A model generated the notes under the pieces. It saw nothing but the letters and a program-made list of their open reading frames with translations. It searched no databases and had not been told where the DNA came from. This document shows, piece by piece, positions 1 through 6,701 of a stretch of DNA of 9,053 bases. Each line of letters opens with the position of its first letter. Position 1 is the first letter of the stretch. This DNA is from an uncultured bacterium. GTDB lineage: Bacteria > Cyanobacteriota > Vampirovibrionia > Gastranaerophilales > Gastranaerophilaceae. Made by a program: the position numbers and the translations under genes. The stretch covers positions 1-9,053 of the forward strand of contig URXT01000056.1 of NCBI GenBank assembly GCA_900551915.1, in the 5' to 3' direction.

Positions 1-2453
1 ATGTAAAAGTCGAAATAGTTGACAAAGACGGCGTCGTTGATCTAACCGGGAAATGTGTAGCTCAAGGTGCTCCTACCAAAGTATGCTTTATCCCAGTGTT
101 TAGTCCCTGTTTAGCAAATTACCCGCCTCAAAGTCCAGGTCCAAGTACTGTAATACGTATGGTAACCGGTGCAAAATGGAGCCTCACCGTTTCCGGCGAT
201 GGTGGCGGTGGTAACGTTAGTCAAGAAACCGGCGGTAGAAATGGTAATCTAATTGTTCAAATAAAAGATCGTCCATGTTTAGAACTCTCGCCAGGAACAT
301 ATAGTCTTCAAGGCAGCGTTTCTCATTGGTATATCCAAAATATGTCAAATAAGACAGGAAACTGGAATGCAACTAAAGGTGTAATGTACAGCCCCGACAG
401 TTTTGAAGTAGTCGGCGGTCAAGAAAATGCTGTAAATGTAGAATTCACCGAAGAACCATGCAGTAGTCCATCCGCCCAAACCGGTACTCTAGTATTAACC
501 GTAAATACAAACGGTAATGGCATGACTCGTTATGATATAAATATAGGCTCTCAGCGCTCAACCGGCAGCGGTAAATGGAAAGATGCTCAACAAATAAAAA
601 TTCCAGGTCTTCCTGCCGGAGAACAATCTCTAAGCGCCAAAAGCTGTATGGGCGATTTCGGCGGCCCAAGCTATAGCAAAGGTACAGTAGGTATACGCCC
701 AAGCAGCGTAAACATCCCAGCGAATGGAACAGCATATGCGGATATCGATTGCAACCAGGGTGGCGGTAGCGCTGCAAAAACGCAGGTAACAGTAGTTTGG
801 GAAGCTAAAGGTTGTTCGGCAGCCAAAGGCGGTGTAATCCTAGGTGCAAACAAATACAATATCCAATTCGGCGAATCGCCATCGGGTTCTGTAACCGAAG
901 AAGTAGCTCCCGGAGAGTATTTAGTTCTGGCGAATATAGGCGTACGAGAAAATTCAGGTAATCAGGTAGGCGAGTGGAAAGTCCCCCAAGATCACTCCGT
1001 AAGTCCGATCTCGCTAACCGTAACGGAAGGCAAAACCTCAACCGTAACGATAAAAACCTCTTGTGACGGCAGCTCAGTTGACCAGAAAGGTTCAGTAACT
1101 CTAAACTGGTCAGCAACAGGTTGTGACGGATTTCAAGGATGGGTCAACTTTAACTCAGAATCGTGTAAGTTCGGCGCATACTCTGAATCTGGAATGACAG
1201 GGCCAATAGGTTCTACCACCTGCTCAATTTCACCAGGAAGTTATATATTAAACTGGGGCGGAACCGGAGTTTTGCTACCTGGTGAACATAACTGGAGCGT
1301 TCCTCCGACTACACCAACCATAACTCCAAAATCAGTTACAGTCAAAGCAGGGCAAAATACTTCGGTAAATATTTCCACCTCCTGTGATGGCAGCAGCGAG
1401 CAATGTAGACCGGTTCCAGTTACAGTTAATTTATCAGCACAATACAATAACCTTGGAACAACACCCGGTTCTGGTGGTGGTTTTAAAGTTGTCGGCAGTG
1501 CATCTGTAAGTTCAGCAAGCACAACCGATATCTCAGTATCTGTAAGCGGTTCAGTTGTATATGTATCAACAACGCCTGGTTCCAATATGAATGGCACACA
1601 GCAATTTAGCGGTACCTTAAGAATACCTGCAGGTCAAAAAATGTCCTCCCTGGTAACTCTGAAAGAAATATCCAATGCAAATGCCGGTCAAATAATGGCA
1701 ACAGCAAAAGCCACGCCTGAAAATTGTGTAAGCGGAGTAACTGTTAACGCGCAACAAACTACTAATCCTCCATCTGCAGGTGATGCTACAATAAGAATTT
1801 ATTCTACCGCAGATAATTGCATAAACAACATTATATCAACACAAATTAATATAAAAGGTACAAAAAGTTACACAGGCTCAACTCCTACGTCTACGAGTTC
1901 ATACAACGATGTAAAAGTAGCTCCTGGTACATATAGCCTCTCTCGTGGAACCTTTACATTCCCGCAGATTAAGAACTGCTCTACTTCACCAGGTCCAGGT
2001 TATATAGGCTATAAATGTGATTGTAGACTATTATTATCTCCAACTTCAGTCACAGTAAAGTCCGGTCAAACCTTTCCAGTATATGCTAAATATACCTGTT
2101 GCGGTGATATGTTGGGGCCTACAACTCCAGAACAGCCTGATGATGAGGCTGGAAAAGTAACAGTTCTTGTGAATATTTCTGGCGTTATGGTAAATAGTTT
2201 TTATGTAAGTGTACCAACATTAGGTAGTTTTACAAAGCCTTCAACTGTTGTCGATGGTTTGTTGCCTGGAACTTATAATATAATTGCCCTCAGCGGGTTT
2301 AATTTCTATGTTAAAGGTGACCCAAAACAATATAGTTGCAATCAGGTCTCTACTCCGTACAAATGTACTTATTCAATTAGTCCCAAACAGTTAAAGATTA
2401 ACCCAGGAGGTACAGCTACACTAAATATCGATATTAATGTTACTAATAACTAA
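1..2453 (+). CDS. Large repeat-built extracellular/surface protein, 5' end outside window
   Basis: The frame is open from base 3 to the TAA at 2451-2453 (about 816 codons), with no convincing start, so the gene begins upstream of the window. The protein is rich in Gly, Ser, Thr and Val, poor in charged residues, and contains paired cysteines. It is built from six or seven units of roughly 100-130 residues. Each has a P-G-x-Y-type turn (for example at bases 291, 909, 1233, 1923, 2265) and ends in a strand like S-V-T-V-K-A-G-Q. This pattern resembles prealbumin-like or carboxypeptidase-regulatory beta-sandwich domains used as stalks in surface proteins; that fold is inference. Any signal peptide lies outside the window. 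The C-terminus shows no LPXTG motif, membrane anchor or catalytic motif. It ends N-V-T-N-N, followed by a terminator. Adhesin, fibre or S-layer-like roles are all possible. I do not recognise a named family. Confidence 0.85.
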   Translation, partial: VKVEIVDKDGVVDLTGKCVAQGAPTKVCFIPVFSPCLANYPPQSPGPSTVIRMVTGAKWSLTVSGDGGGGNVSQETGGRNGNLIVQIKDRPCLELSPGTYSLQGSVSHWYIQNMSNKTGNWNATKGVMYSPDSFEVVGGQENAVNVEFTEEPCSSPSAQTGTLVLTVNTNGNGMTRYDINIGSQRSTGSGKWKDAQQIKIPGLPAGEQSLSAKSCMGDFGGPSYSKGTVGIRPSSVNIPANGTAYADIDCNQGGGSAAKTQVTVVWEAKGCSAAKGGVILGANKYNIQFGESPSGSVTEEVAPGEYLVLANIGVRENSGNQVGEWKVPQDHSVSPISLTVTEGKTSTVTIKTSCDGSSVDQKGSVTLNWSATGCDGFQGWVNFNSESCKFGAYSESGMTGPIGSTTCSISPGSYILNWGGTGVLLPGEHNWSVPPTTPTITPKSVTVKAGQNTSVNISTSCDGSSEQCRPVPVTVNLSAQYNNLGTTPGSGGGFKVVGSASVSSASTTDISVSVSGSVVYVSTTPGSNMNGTQQFSGTLRIPAGQKMSSLVTLKEISNANAGQIMATAKATPENCVSGVTVNAQQTTNPPSAGDATIRIYSTADNCINNIISTQINIKGTKSYTGSTPTSTSSYNDVKVAPGTYSLSRGTFTFPQIKNCSTSPGPGYIGYKCDCRLLLSPTSVTVKSGQTFPVYAKYTCCGDMLGPTTPEQPDDEAGKVTVLVNISGVMVNSFYVSVPTLGSFTKPSTVVDGLLPGTYNIIALSGFNFYVKGDPKQYSCNQVSTPYKCTYSISPKQLKINPGGTATLNIDINVTNN
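153..2450 (+). repeat. Six to seven diverged internal protein repeats of the surface protein
   Basis: Approximate unit borders are 153-461, 477-767, 780-1082, 1086-1403, 1407-1781 (most divergent, longer, Ser/Thr/Val-rich), 1782-2135 and 2154-2450. P-G-x-Y or P-A-G turns start at 291, 612, 909, 1233, 1626, 1923 and 2265. Closing strands of the type S-V-x-V-x-x-G-x start near 399, 705, 1011, 1332, 2046 and 2388. Units three and four look like the closest pair: both close with a T-S-C-D-G-S-S motif (near 1059 and 1380). The others have decayed at the DNA level, so this is an old protein repeat array and not a recent tandem DNA duplication. Confidence 0.7.
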
Positions 2454-2472
2454 AATACTTTTTGCTCAATAT

Positions 2473-2511
2473 AGGCGCCCGTTAATCATATTTGAGGCGC
2501 CTTTTTCTTTT
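2473..2511 (+). terminator. Rho-independent terminator of the surface protein gene
   Basis: AGGCGCC (2473-2479) pairs with GGCGCCT (2496-2502) around a 16-base loop. A T-rich run, TTTTCTTTT, follows directly. It lies 20 bases after the stop codon at 2453, so the surface protein gene is transcriptionally separate from the hydrogenase operon. Confidence 0.8.
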
Positions 2512-2516
2512 CTTCC

Positions 2517-2736
2517 TGTCATTCTGAGCATGGTCTTTACAGGTAGTTAGTTTTCATTGCGTCGTGGCGAATAATCCCTTCTCAAAATAGCTTTACCTTT
2601 TCTTTTAATAAGAACCTTTTCTCCCTCTTGTCAGTTCCCGTATGTCTTTCCAGACCATGCTCAGGACGACATGTTTGGAGCTTCGTTTGCTTGTGGCAAA
2701 TTCCCGTGAGCCTTCCGCTCCATGCTCAGGATGACA
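2517..2736. repeat. Three copies of a short interspersed repeat, one inverted
   Basis: Copy A (2517-2535, TGTCATTCTGAGCATGGTC) is the reverse complement, with two mismatches, of copy B (2653-2671, GACCATGCTCAGGACGACA). Copy C (2718-2736) matches B at 16 of 19 bases and has the same orientation. B and C belong to a longer direct repeat of about 40 bases, both starting TTCCCGT (2635 and 2701) with a two-base length difference. A can pair with B or with C as a long-range stem. The spacer 2454-2892 holds these repeats, the terminator before them and an AT-rich promoter region after them; I see no gene or RNA gene in it. The repeats are probably a genome-wide intergenic family, which is inference from one locus. 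Confidence 0.7.
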
Positions 2737-2831
2737 TTTTGAGATAACTAGACGTAATCAAATTCATATTAGTCAATCGGCTATTGTGATTTTGATTATG
2801 TTTAATCTTATTAAGTTTATTTGTCTTGCTT

Positions 2832-2859
2832 TATAATAATTATTGAGTTAGAATATAAT
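2832..2859 (+). promoter_or_regulatory. Candidate promoter region of the sensory hydrogenase operon
   Basis: The AT-rich leader before 2893 contains two TATAAT hexamers, at 2832-2837 and 2854-2859. Neither has a convincing -35 box at 16-18 bases, so either could be the -10 element or both may be chance. TAAGGAATAG at 2859-2868 recurs in the leader of the group B hydrogenase at 6714-6723. The gene's ribosome site is GAGGTG at 2885-2890, unusually close to the ATG at 2893. Confidence 0.3.
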
Positions 2860-2892
2860 AAGGAATAGATTTATAGATAGATACGAGGTGGT

Positions 2893-3141
2893 ATGTCTAA
2901 AATTATTATAACCGTATGTATGGGAAGTTCCTGCTATGCCCGCGGAAATGCTGCAAACCTTGAATTTATCGAAAATTATATTAAAGATAACGGATTAGAA
3001 GCTGTTATTGATTTGGCAGGGGCACGTTGTGAAGGTAAATGTGTTTCTGGTCCTAATGTCATTATCAACGGTATTGAGTATACTGAAGTTGATGAAGATA
3101 AATTAAAAGAAATTCTCGACGGCCTAGCTCAGGCAGATTAG
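2893..3141 (+). CDS. Thioredoxin-like [2Fe-2S] ferredoxin (NuoE/HydC-type), first operon gene
   Basis: This 82-residue protein has the cysteine pattern of thioredoxin-fold [2Fe-2S] ferredoxins, the single domain related to the C-terminal part of NuoE: Cys9-x4-Cys14 (V-C-M-G-S-S-C) and Cys46-x3-Cys50 (R-C-E-G-K-C). These four should bind one [2Fe-2S] cluster. The rest alternates short strands and helices as expected, and no signal peptide is visible, so it should be cytoplasmic. The length is typical for the stand-alone form. The hydS-like gene follows after 46 bases, so the two are probably co-transcribed. In other anaerobes, similar small ferredoxins accompany [FeFe] hydrogenase clusters. 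It probably passes electrons to or from the sensory hydrogenase; the partner is inferred only from position. Confidence 0.88.
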   Translation: MSKIIITVCMGSSCYARGNAANLEFIENYIKDNGLEAVIDLAGARCEGKCVSGPNVIINGIEYTEVDEDKLKEILDGLAQAD

Positions 3142-3187
3142 TTTTCAGATAGAATTAAGTCATCCTTACAAAAATACAGGGGTTAAA

Positions 3188-4903
3188 ATGAATAGTAATA
3201 ATCCGGTTTATACACTTTCAAACGAATGTCATGATTGCTACAAGTGCATCAGAGAATGTCCTGTAAAAGCTATCAAAATTGAAAACGGACATGCGTCGGT
3301 AATCGGCGAACGCTGTATTGCCTGCGGAAGCTGCGTAAAAGCTTGTCCTGCAGGAGCCAAACGTGTCAGAACTGATATTGACAAAGCTAAAGCCTTAATC
3401 AGGGCGCAAAAAGATGTTTACGTTTCACTTGCACCTTCATGGAGGGCGTCATTTGAAAATTCTGCACAGAAAATGATTGCACTTTTAAAGCAGCTCGGCT
3501 TCAAAGACGTTTCAGAAACTGCCCTTGGAGCGCAGGAGGTTTCAATCAAAACTGCACAAATGCTTAATTCTTCCGAAAACGGACTTTTCATATCAAGCGC
3601 TTGTCCTGTAATTGTAGATTACATAAGGCTTTATATGCCGGAATTCACAAAATACATTACGCCAATCGGTTCGCCCTTGATGACGCATTCGAAAATTCTT
3701 AAAGAAACATTTGGAAACGATATTTCAATAGTATTTATCGGCCCATGCATAGGCAAGAAAAATGAAGTCAAATATTCTTCCGGTTTGTTTGACGTTGCAT
3801 TGACATTTGAAGAATTGCGCATGTGGTTTAATGAGGAAATCGGTGATATCTCAAAAGTCGCAAAAGACAGCAGATATCATTTTGTGCCCGAATCGGCTTA
3901 TGAAGGAACGCTTTATCCGATTGACGGCGGAATGAACCAAACTATCAGAAAGTCCGGAGTAAATGAGAACGTTCAGCTTTTAGAAGTCTGCGGGTTAAGC
4001 TCGCTACAGCGCGCGTTAAAAAATCTTGACCCGGAAAAGCTTGACAAAACTATTTTCATCGAAGCTCTTGCATGTGACGGCGGGTGTGTAGGCGGACCGT
4101 GTATTTCCTCTGAAAAAGCCGGAATAACAATGGTTTCCGATATTTTGACAAAAGAGAAGAAAAGAGAGTCAATTCCAAAAGACCCTAGTTTTGTTGTTGA
4201 TTATAAAATTGAGCCTAAGAAAGTTGTGACAAGCGATTATCCGATTGAAGAGATTTTGAAAACCCTTAAAAAAATCGGAAAACACACGGTTGATGACGAA
4301 TTAAACTGCGGCGGCTGCGGTTATGCGACTTGCAGGGATTTGGCAAAAGCTCTTCTTGACGGTGATGCTGAAACCTCCATGTGCGTTTCATATATGCGAA
4401 AAATTGCAATGCGAAAAGCTGCTGCAATGCTTAGATGCATGCCTTCTGCAACCGTGATGGTTGACAGTAATTTGAATATTCTTGAAGCAAACGACGCATT
4501 TATGAAAATGTTTACTGGTGACATGTATGATGTGTTTAAGGCGCGTCCGGACGGGCTTGCAGGTGCTGCAATCGATAGAATTGTTGATTTTGCAGATATT
4601 TTCAAAACAATTTTAACCTCCGGAAAAGATTTGCACAAAGAACGCTATCCGGTCAAGAACAGACTTTATGATATAAGCGCTTTTACAATTGAAGAAAACG
4701 AAATTGTCGGCGCTGTAATCACTGACGTTACACAAACAGAAACAAACCGCGAGAAGATTTCCCAGAAAGCGCACGAGGTAATTTCAAAAAACATCTCCAT
4801 TGTTCAGGAAATTGCCTGCCTTCTTGGCGAACACATGGTTGAAACAGAAACGCTTTTGAGTTCAATTGCGGAAGATTATGATGATAAGGAGGATAAAGAG
4901 TGA
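3188..4903 (+). CDS. hydS: Sensory-type [FeFe] hydrogenase with PAS domain (group C, phosphatase-linked)
   Basis: A 571-residue cytoplasmic protein. Two [4Fe-4S] ferredoxin motifs come first (Cys14/17/20/24 and Cys43/46/49/53). The H-cluster domain follows: L1 is S-S-A-C-P (Cys139), L2 is G-P-C-I-G-K (Cys187), and L3 is A-C-D-G-G-C (Cys296, Cys300). A further Fe-S domain has Cys374, Cys377, Cys382 and Cys399 in a C-G-G-C-G-Y-A-T-C context. A PAS domain covers about 412-515, and a helical, probably coiled-coil tail runs from 518 to 571. Ala138 stands where catalytic enzymes have the proton-transfer Cys (T-S-C-C-P), as known for Thermotoga maritima HydS, so it probably senses H2 more than it turns it over. 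The ATG follows AGGGGT (3178-3183). A PP2C-type phosphatase gene next door fits group C3. The last codons carry a perfect AAGGAGG, and the stop TGA lies inside the left end of an inverted-repeat element. Confidence 0.92.
   Translation: MNSNNPVYTLSNECHDCYKCIRECPVKAIKIENGHASVIGERCIACGSCVKACPAGAKRVRTDIDKAKALIRAQKDVYVSLAPSWRASFENSAQKMIALLKQLGFKDVSETALGAQEVSIKTAQMLNSSENGLFISSACPVIVDYIRLYMPEFTKYITPIGSPLMTHSKILKETFGNDISIVFIGPCIGKKNEVKYSSGLFDVALTFEELRMWFNEEIGDISKVAKDSRYHFVPESAYEGTLYPIDGGMNQTIRKSGVNENVQLLEVCGLSSLQRALKNLDPEKLDKTIFIEALACDGGCVGGPCISSEKAGITMVSDILTKEKKRESIPKDPSFVVDYKIEPKKVVTSDYPIEEILKTLKKIGKHTVDDELNCGGCGYATCRDLAKALLDGDAETSMCVSYMRKIAMRKAAAMLRCMPSATVMVDSNLNILEANDAFMKMFTGDMYDVFKARPDGLAGAAIDRIVDFADIFKTILTSGKDLHKERYPVKNRLYDISAFTIEENEIVGAVITDVTQTETNREKISQKAHEVISKNISIVQEIACLLGEHMVETETLLSSIAEDYDDKEDKE
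4886..4892 (+). promoter_or_regulatory. Perfect Shine-Dalgarno stranded at the end of hydS
   Basis: AAGGAGG lies inside the last codons of hydS, eight bases before the start of the inverted-repeat element. A coupled start codon would normally be expected around base 4901, but the phosphatase ATG is at 5024, on the far side of the element. No other ribosome site precedes that ATG. I read this as the original ribosome site of the phosphatase gene, displaced by insertion of the element. Confidence 0.6.
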
Positions 4904-5013
4904 AGAAGTGAAAAGTGAAAGGTGAAAAGTTCTTATCATATTTGGTTAGAAAAATTCCTACGATAATAGAATTATGAAATGGTCTTTTCACTTCTCACTT
5001 TTCACTTCTTCAC
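4900..5013. repeat. Miniature inverted-repeat element, copy 1 (between hydS and phosphatase)
   Basis: The left arm 4900-4929 (starts GTGAAGAAGTGAAAAGTGA) and right arm 4984-5013 are inverted repeats matching at 28 of 30 bases, around a 54-base centre. As RNA this would be a very stable hairpin. The reverse complement of the whole unit aligns with the element at 6191-6312, including the non-repetitive centre (the AAGACCATTTC end and the ATATGATAAGAACTTTTCAC end). The left arm overlaps the hydS stop codon, and the right arm ends ten bases before the phosphatase start. There is no transposase and no protein-coding potential. It looks like a non-autonomous, MITE-like element. Confidence 0.85.
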
Positions 5014-5023
5014 TTCAAAAAAA

Positions 5024-6187
5024 ATGTTCATAGACATCGACTGTAATCAAATGAAAAAATATAACCAGAACGCTTACGGGGATTACTTTGTTTCCAAAAG
5101 ATATCCTGATGAAGCCCGTTTGATTGCGGTTTTGTCAGACGGTTTAGGCAGCGGAATTAAGGCAAATATTCTTTCATGTATGACAGCAACAATGCTTTTG
5201 CAGTTCATCGAAAACGGGCAAATTCCAATCCGAAAAGCCGCTGAAATTATTATGAATTCGCTTCCGGTCTGTAAAGTCAGAAGAATAAGTTATTCTACAT
5301 TTTCAGCGATTGACTGCGACGATTACGGCAACGCCAAAATAGTTGAAGAAGGCAACCCGGAATTCATCTGGATTCGTGATAATGAAGTTATGACGCCTGA
5401 ATACGAGACAATTCAGTCAAAAACTTTCAAAAACAGAAAAATGAGAGTTTATAAACTTAAACTAAAGCTCGGAGATAGACTGATTTTCTGCTCGGATGGC
5501 GTAACGCAGGCCGGACTTGGCGGAGGAAGGCTTAAACTCGGACTTCGGCGTGAGGGTTTGATTATTTTATTGCAGGACAAACTTCGTGAACATCCGGAGA
5601 TTTCAAGTTCAGAACTTTCGCAGTATATTGTCAATCAGGCGCGTAACATCGAAACCGATAGAAATCCTAAAGATGATATTTCCGCTTGTGTTTTGTACTT
5701 TAGGGAGCCGCGAGAAAGTTTGATTTTCACAGGCCCTCCTTATCATCAGCAAAAGGATGCAGAATATGCAAAAATGTTTGACAATTTTAAAGGCAAAAAG
5801 GCAATCTGCGGCGGCACAACAGCAAACCTTATTTCACGCGAACTTGACCGTCCGATAACAATGGATACGACAATCAGTATCGGAAAACTGCCAGCATGTT
5901 CGTTTATGGATGGCGTGGATTTGGTGACGGAGGGGATTTTGACGCTTACCAAAACCCTTGAGTATTTGGAAGCCGGTACATCAGATATTGACAATGCCGC
6001 GGGAAAGCTGGTAAAATTCTTATTGGATAGCGACTGCATAAATTTCATGGTGGGTGCAAAATTAAATCAAGCGCATTACGACCCGGCGCTTCCGATTGAA
6101 ATCGAAATCCGCAAAAACATAATTAAAAAGATTGCAAAAGTTTTGCAGGACAAATATTTCAAGAAAGTCAGCATACAATACATGTGA
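5024..6187 (+). CDS. SpoIIE/PP2C-type protein phosphatase partner of the sensory hydrogenase
   Basis: Starting at the ATG at 5024 gives 387 residues beginning M-F-I-D-I-D, as I recall for homologues beside hydS-like genes. The PP2C metal-binding motifs are present: S-D-G-L-G-S-G (Asp39), C-S-D-G-V-T-Q (Asp158) and P-K-D-D-I-S (Asp217/Asp218). It should dephosphorylate phosphoserine or phosphothreonine on a partner such as an anti-sigma-factor antagonist, but no partner is encoded in the window. Residues 230-387 form a C-terminal extension with a C-G-G-T-T motif (262-266) and a D-G-V-D-L-V-T-E-G stretch, of unknown function. No Shine-Dalgarno lies directly upstream because the inverted-repeat element is there. 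An in-frame ATG at 4979 would add 15 residues made only of repeat sequence and is less likely. SpoIIE homology here does not imply sporulation. Confidence 0.88.
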   Translation: MFIDIDCNQMKKYNQNAYGDYFVSKRYPDEARLIAVLSDGLGSGIKANILSCMTATMLLQFIENGQIPIRKAAEIIMNSLPVCKVRRISYSTFSAIDCDDYGNAKIVEEGNPEFIWIRDNEVMTPEYETIQSKTFKNRKMRVYKLKLKLGDRLIFCSDGVTQAGLGGGRLKLGLRREGLIILLQDKLREHPEISSSELSQYIVNQARNIETDRNPKDDISACVLYFREPRESLIFTGPPYHQQKDAEYAKMFDNFKGKKAICGGTTANLISRELDRPITMDTTISIGKLPACSFMDGVDLVTEGILTLTKTLEYLEAGTSDIDNAAGKLVKFLLDSDCINFMVGAKLNQAHYDPALPIEIEIRKNIIKKIAKVLQDKYFKKVSIQYM

Positions 6188-6190
6188 GGG

Positions 6191-6312
6191 TTAAGAAGTA
6201 AAAAGTGAAAGGTGAAAAGTGAAAAGACCATTTCTTAATTCTAATATCGCAGAATTCTTTCAAAACCGAATATGATAAGAACTTTTCACTTCTCATCCTT
6301 CACTTCTCACTC
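6191..6312. repeat. Miniature inverted-repeat element, copy 2 (inverted relative to copy 1)
   Basis: This copy begins three bases after the phosphatase stop codon. Its arms (about 6194-6226 and 6282-6309) are imperfect inverted repeats of GTGAAAAG-type units. The stretch 6217-6288 aligns with the reverse complement of copy 1, with roughly 80-85% identity by eye, including the unique centre with TTAATTCTAATATCG (6234-6248) and ATATGATAAGAACTTTTCAC. The arms are less perfect than in copy 1. Like copy 1, its right end touches a run of seven or more A residues. It lies upstream of the second ferredoxin's ribosome site without disrupting it. Confidence 0.85.
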
Positions 6313-6354
6313 AAAAAAAGACATATAACGTAATCGTTAGAAAGGATAAAACAG

Positions 6355-6624
6355 ATGGACAAAAAAATTAGTGTTAAAGTATGTTTAGGAACAACCTGCT
6401 TTGTAATGGGTTCGGCAAATTTGCAGGAATTAATCGAAATGGTTCCGAAAAAATACGGCGAAAAAGTTGATGTTTCAGGCGTTCCCTGCCTGGGGTTGTG
6501 CTCAATTGACTGGGAATTTTCAAAAGCACCTTATGTAAAAGTCGACGATGAAGTCATTAAAGAAGCGACAGTTGAAAAAGTTCTTAAAGCAATTGATGAA
6601 AAGCTTTCACAACAAGCTAAATAA
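6355..6624 (+). CDS. Second thioredoxin-like [2Fe-2S] ferredoxin
   Basis: This 89-residue protein has the same fold signature as the gene at 2893 but is clearly diverged: Cys10-x4-Cys15 (V-C-L-G-T-T-C) and Cys45-x3-Cys49 (P-C-L-G-L-C). These four should bind a [2Fe-2S] cluster. The sequence after the cluster (D-W-E-F-S-K-A-P-Y-V-K-V-D) resembles the NuoE C-terminal domain. The ATG has a good ribosome site, AAAGGA at 6341-6346. The gene is the last of the operon and ends directly before a strong terminator. It lies between the phosphatase and the group B hydrogenase, so it could serve either the sensory module or the catalytic enzyme as electron carrier; the sequence does not decide. Confidence 0.87.
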   Translation: MDKKISVKVCLGTTCFVMGSANLQELIEMVPKKYGEKVDVSGVPCLGLCSIDWEFSKAPYVKVDDEVIKEATVEKVLKAIDEKLSQQAK

Positions 6625-6632
6625 GTTTTCCG

Positions 6633-6657
6633 GCGGGTTTTTATGACCCGCTTTTTT
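6633..6657 (+). terminator. Rho-independent terminator ending the sensory operon
   Basis: GCGGGT (6633-6638) pairs with ACCCGC (6646-6651) around a seven-base loop, followed by six T residues (6652-6657). It starts nine bases after the ferredoxin stop codon and separates the sensory operon from the group B hydrogenase gene. Confidence 0.9.
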
Positions 6658-6673
6658 AATTTTGGACTGTTTT

Positions 6674-6701
6674 TTGAAAAATTTTATGTTCATGTCATAA
6701 T
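6674..6701 (+). promoter_or_regulatory. Promoter of the group B hydrogenase gene
   Basis: TTGAAA (6674-6679) is followed after 16 bases by CATAAT (6696-6701), which is preceded by TG at 6693-6694 to give an extended -10 (TGTCATAAT). This is the best sigma-70-type promoter in the window and lies directly after the terminator at 6633. Transcription would give a short leader of about 30 bases with ribosome site AGAGG (6727-6731). Confidence 0.55.

Noticed and set aside
96..98. GTG as the start codon of the large surface protein
   Set aside because: The same frame is open to the left window edge with similar Cys- and Val-rich beta-type sequence, and no ribosome site precedes the GTG.
445..1597. 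Several minus-strand reading frames under the surface protein
   Set aside because: They are antisense shadows of a long, patterned coding frame, with no ribosome sites or protein motifs.
4900..5013. Copy 1 hairpin as a rho-independent terminator after hydS
   Set aside because: On the plus strand the stem is followed by A residues and not by a T run, the stem is A/T-rich, and the loop is 54 bases.
4979..5023. Upstream ATG adding 15 residues to the phosphatase
   Set aside because: These codons translate the inverted-repeat arm, have no ribosome site, and precede the M-F-I-D-I start expected for the family.
5024..6187. Phosphatase as evidence of a spore former
   Set aside because: The SpoIIE-like domain is a general PP2C module, no other sporulation gene is present, and the context is a hydrogenase cluster.
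4900..6312. Reading the GTGAAAAG-rich repeats as a CRISPR array
   Set aside because: There are only two units, about 1.2 kb apart and inverted, with a whole gene between them, no regular spacers and no cas genes.
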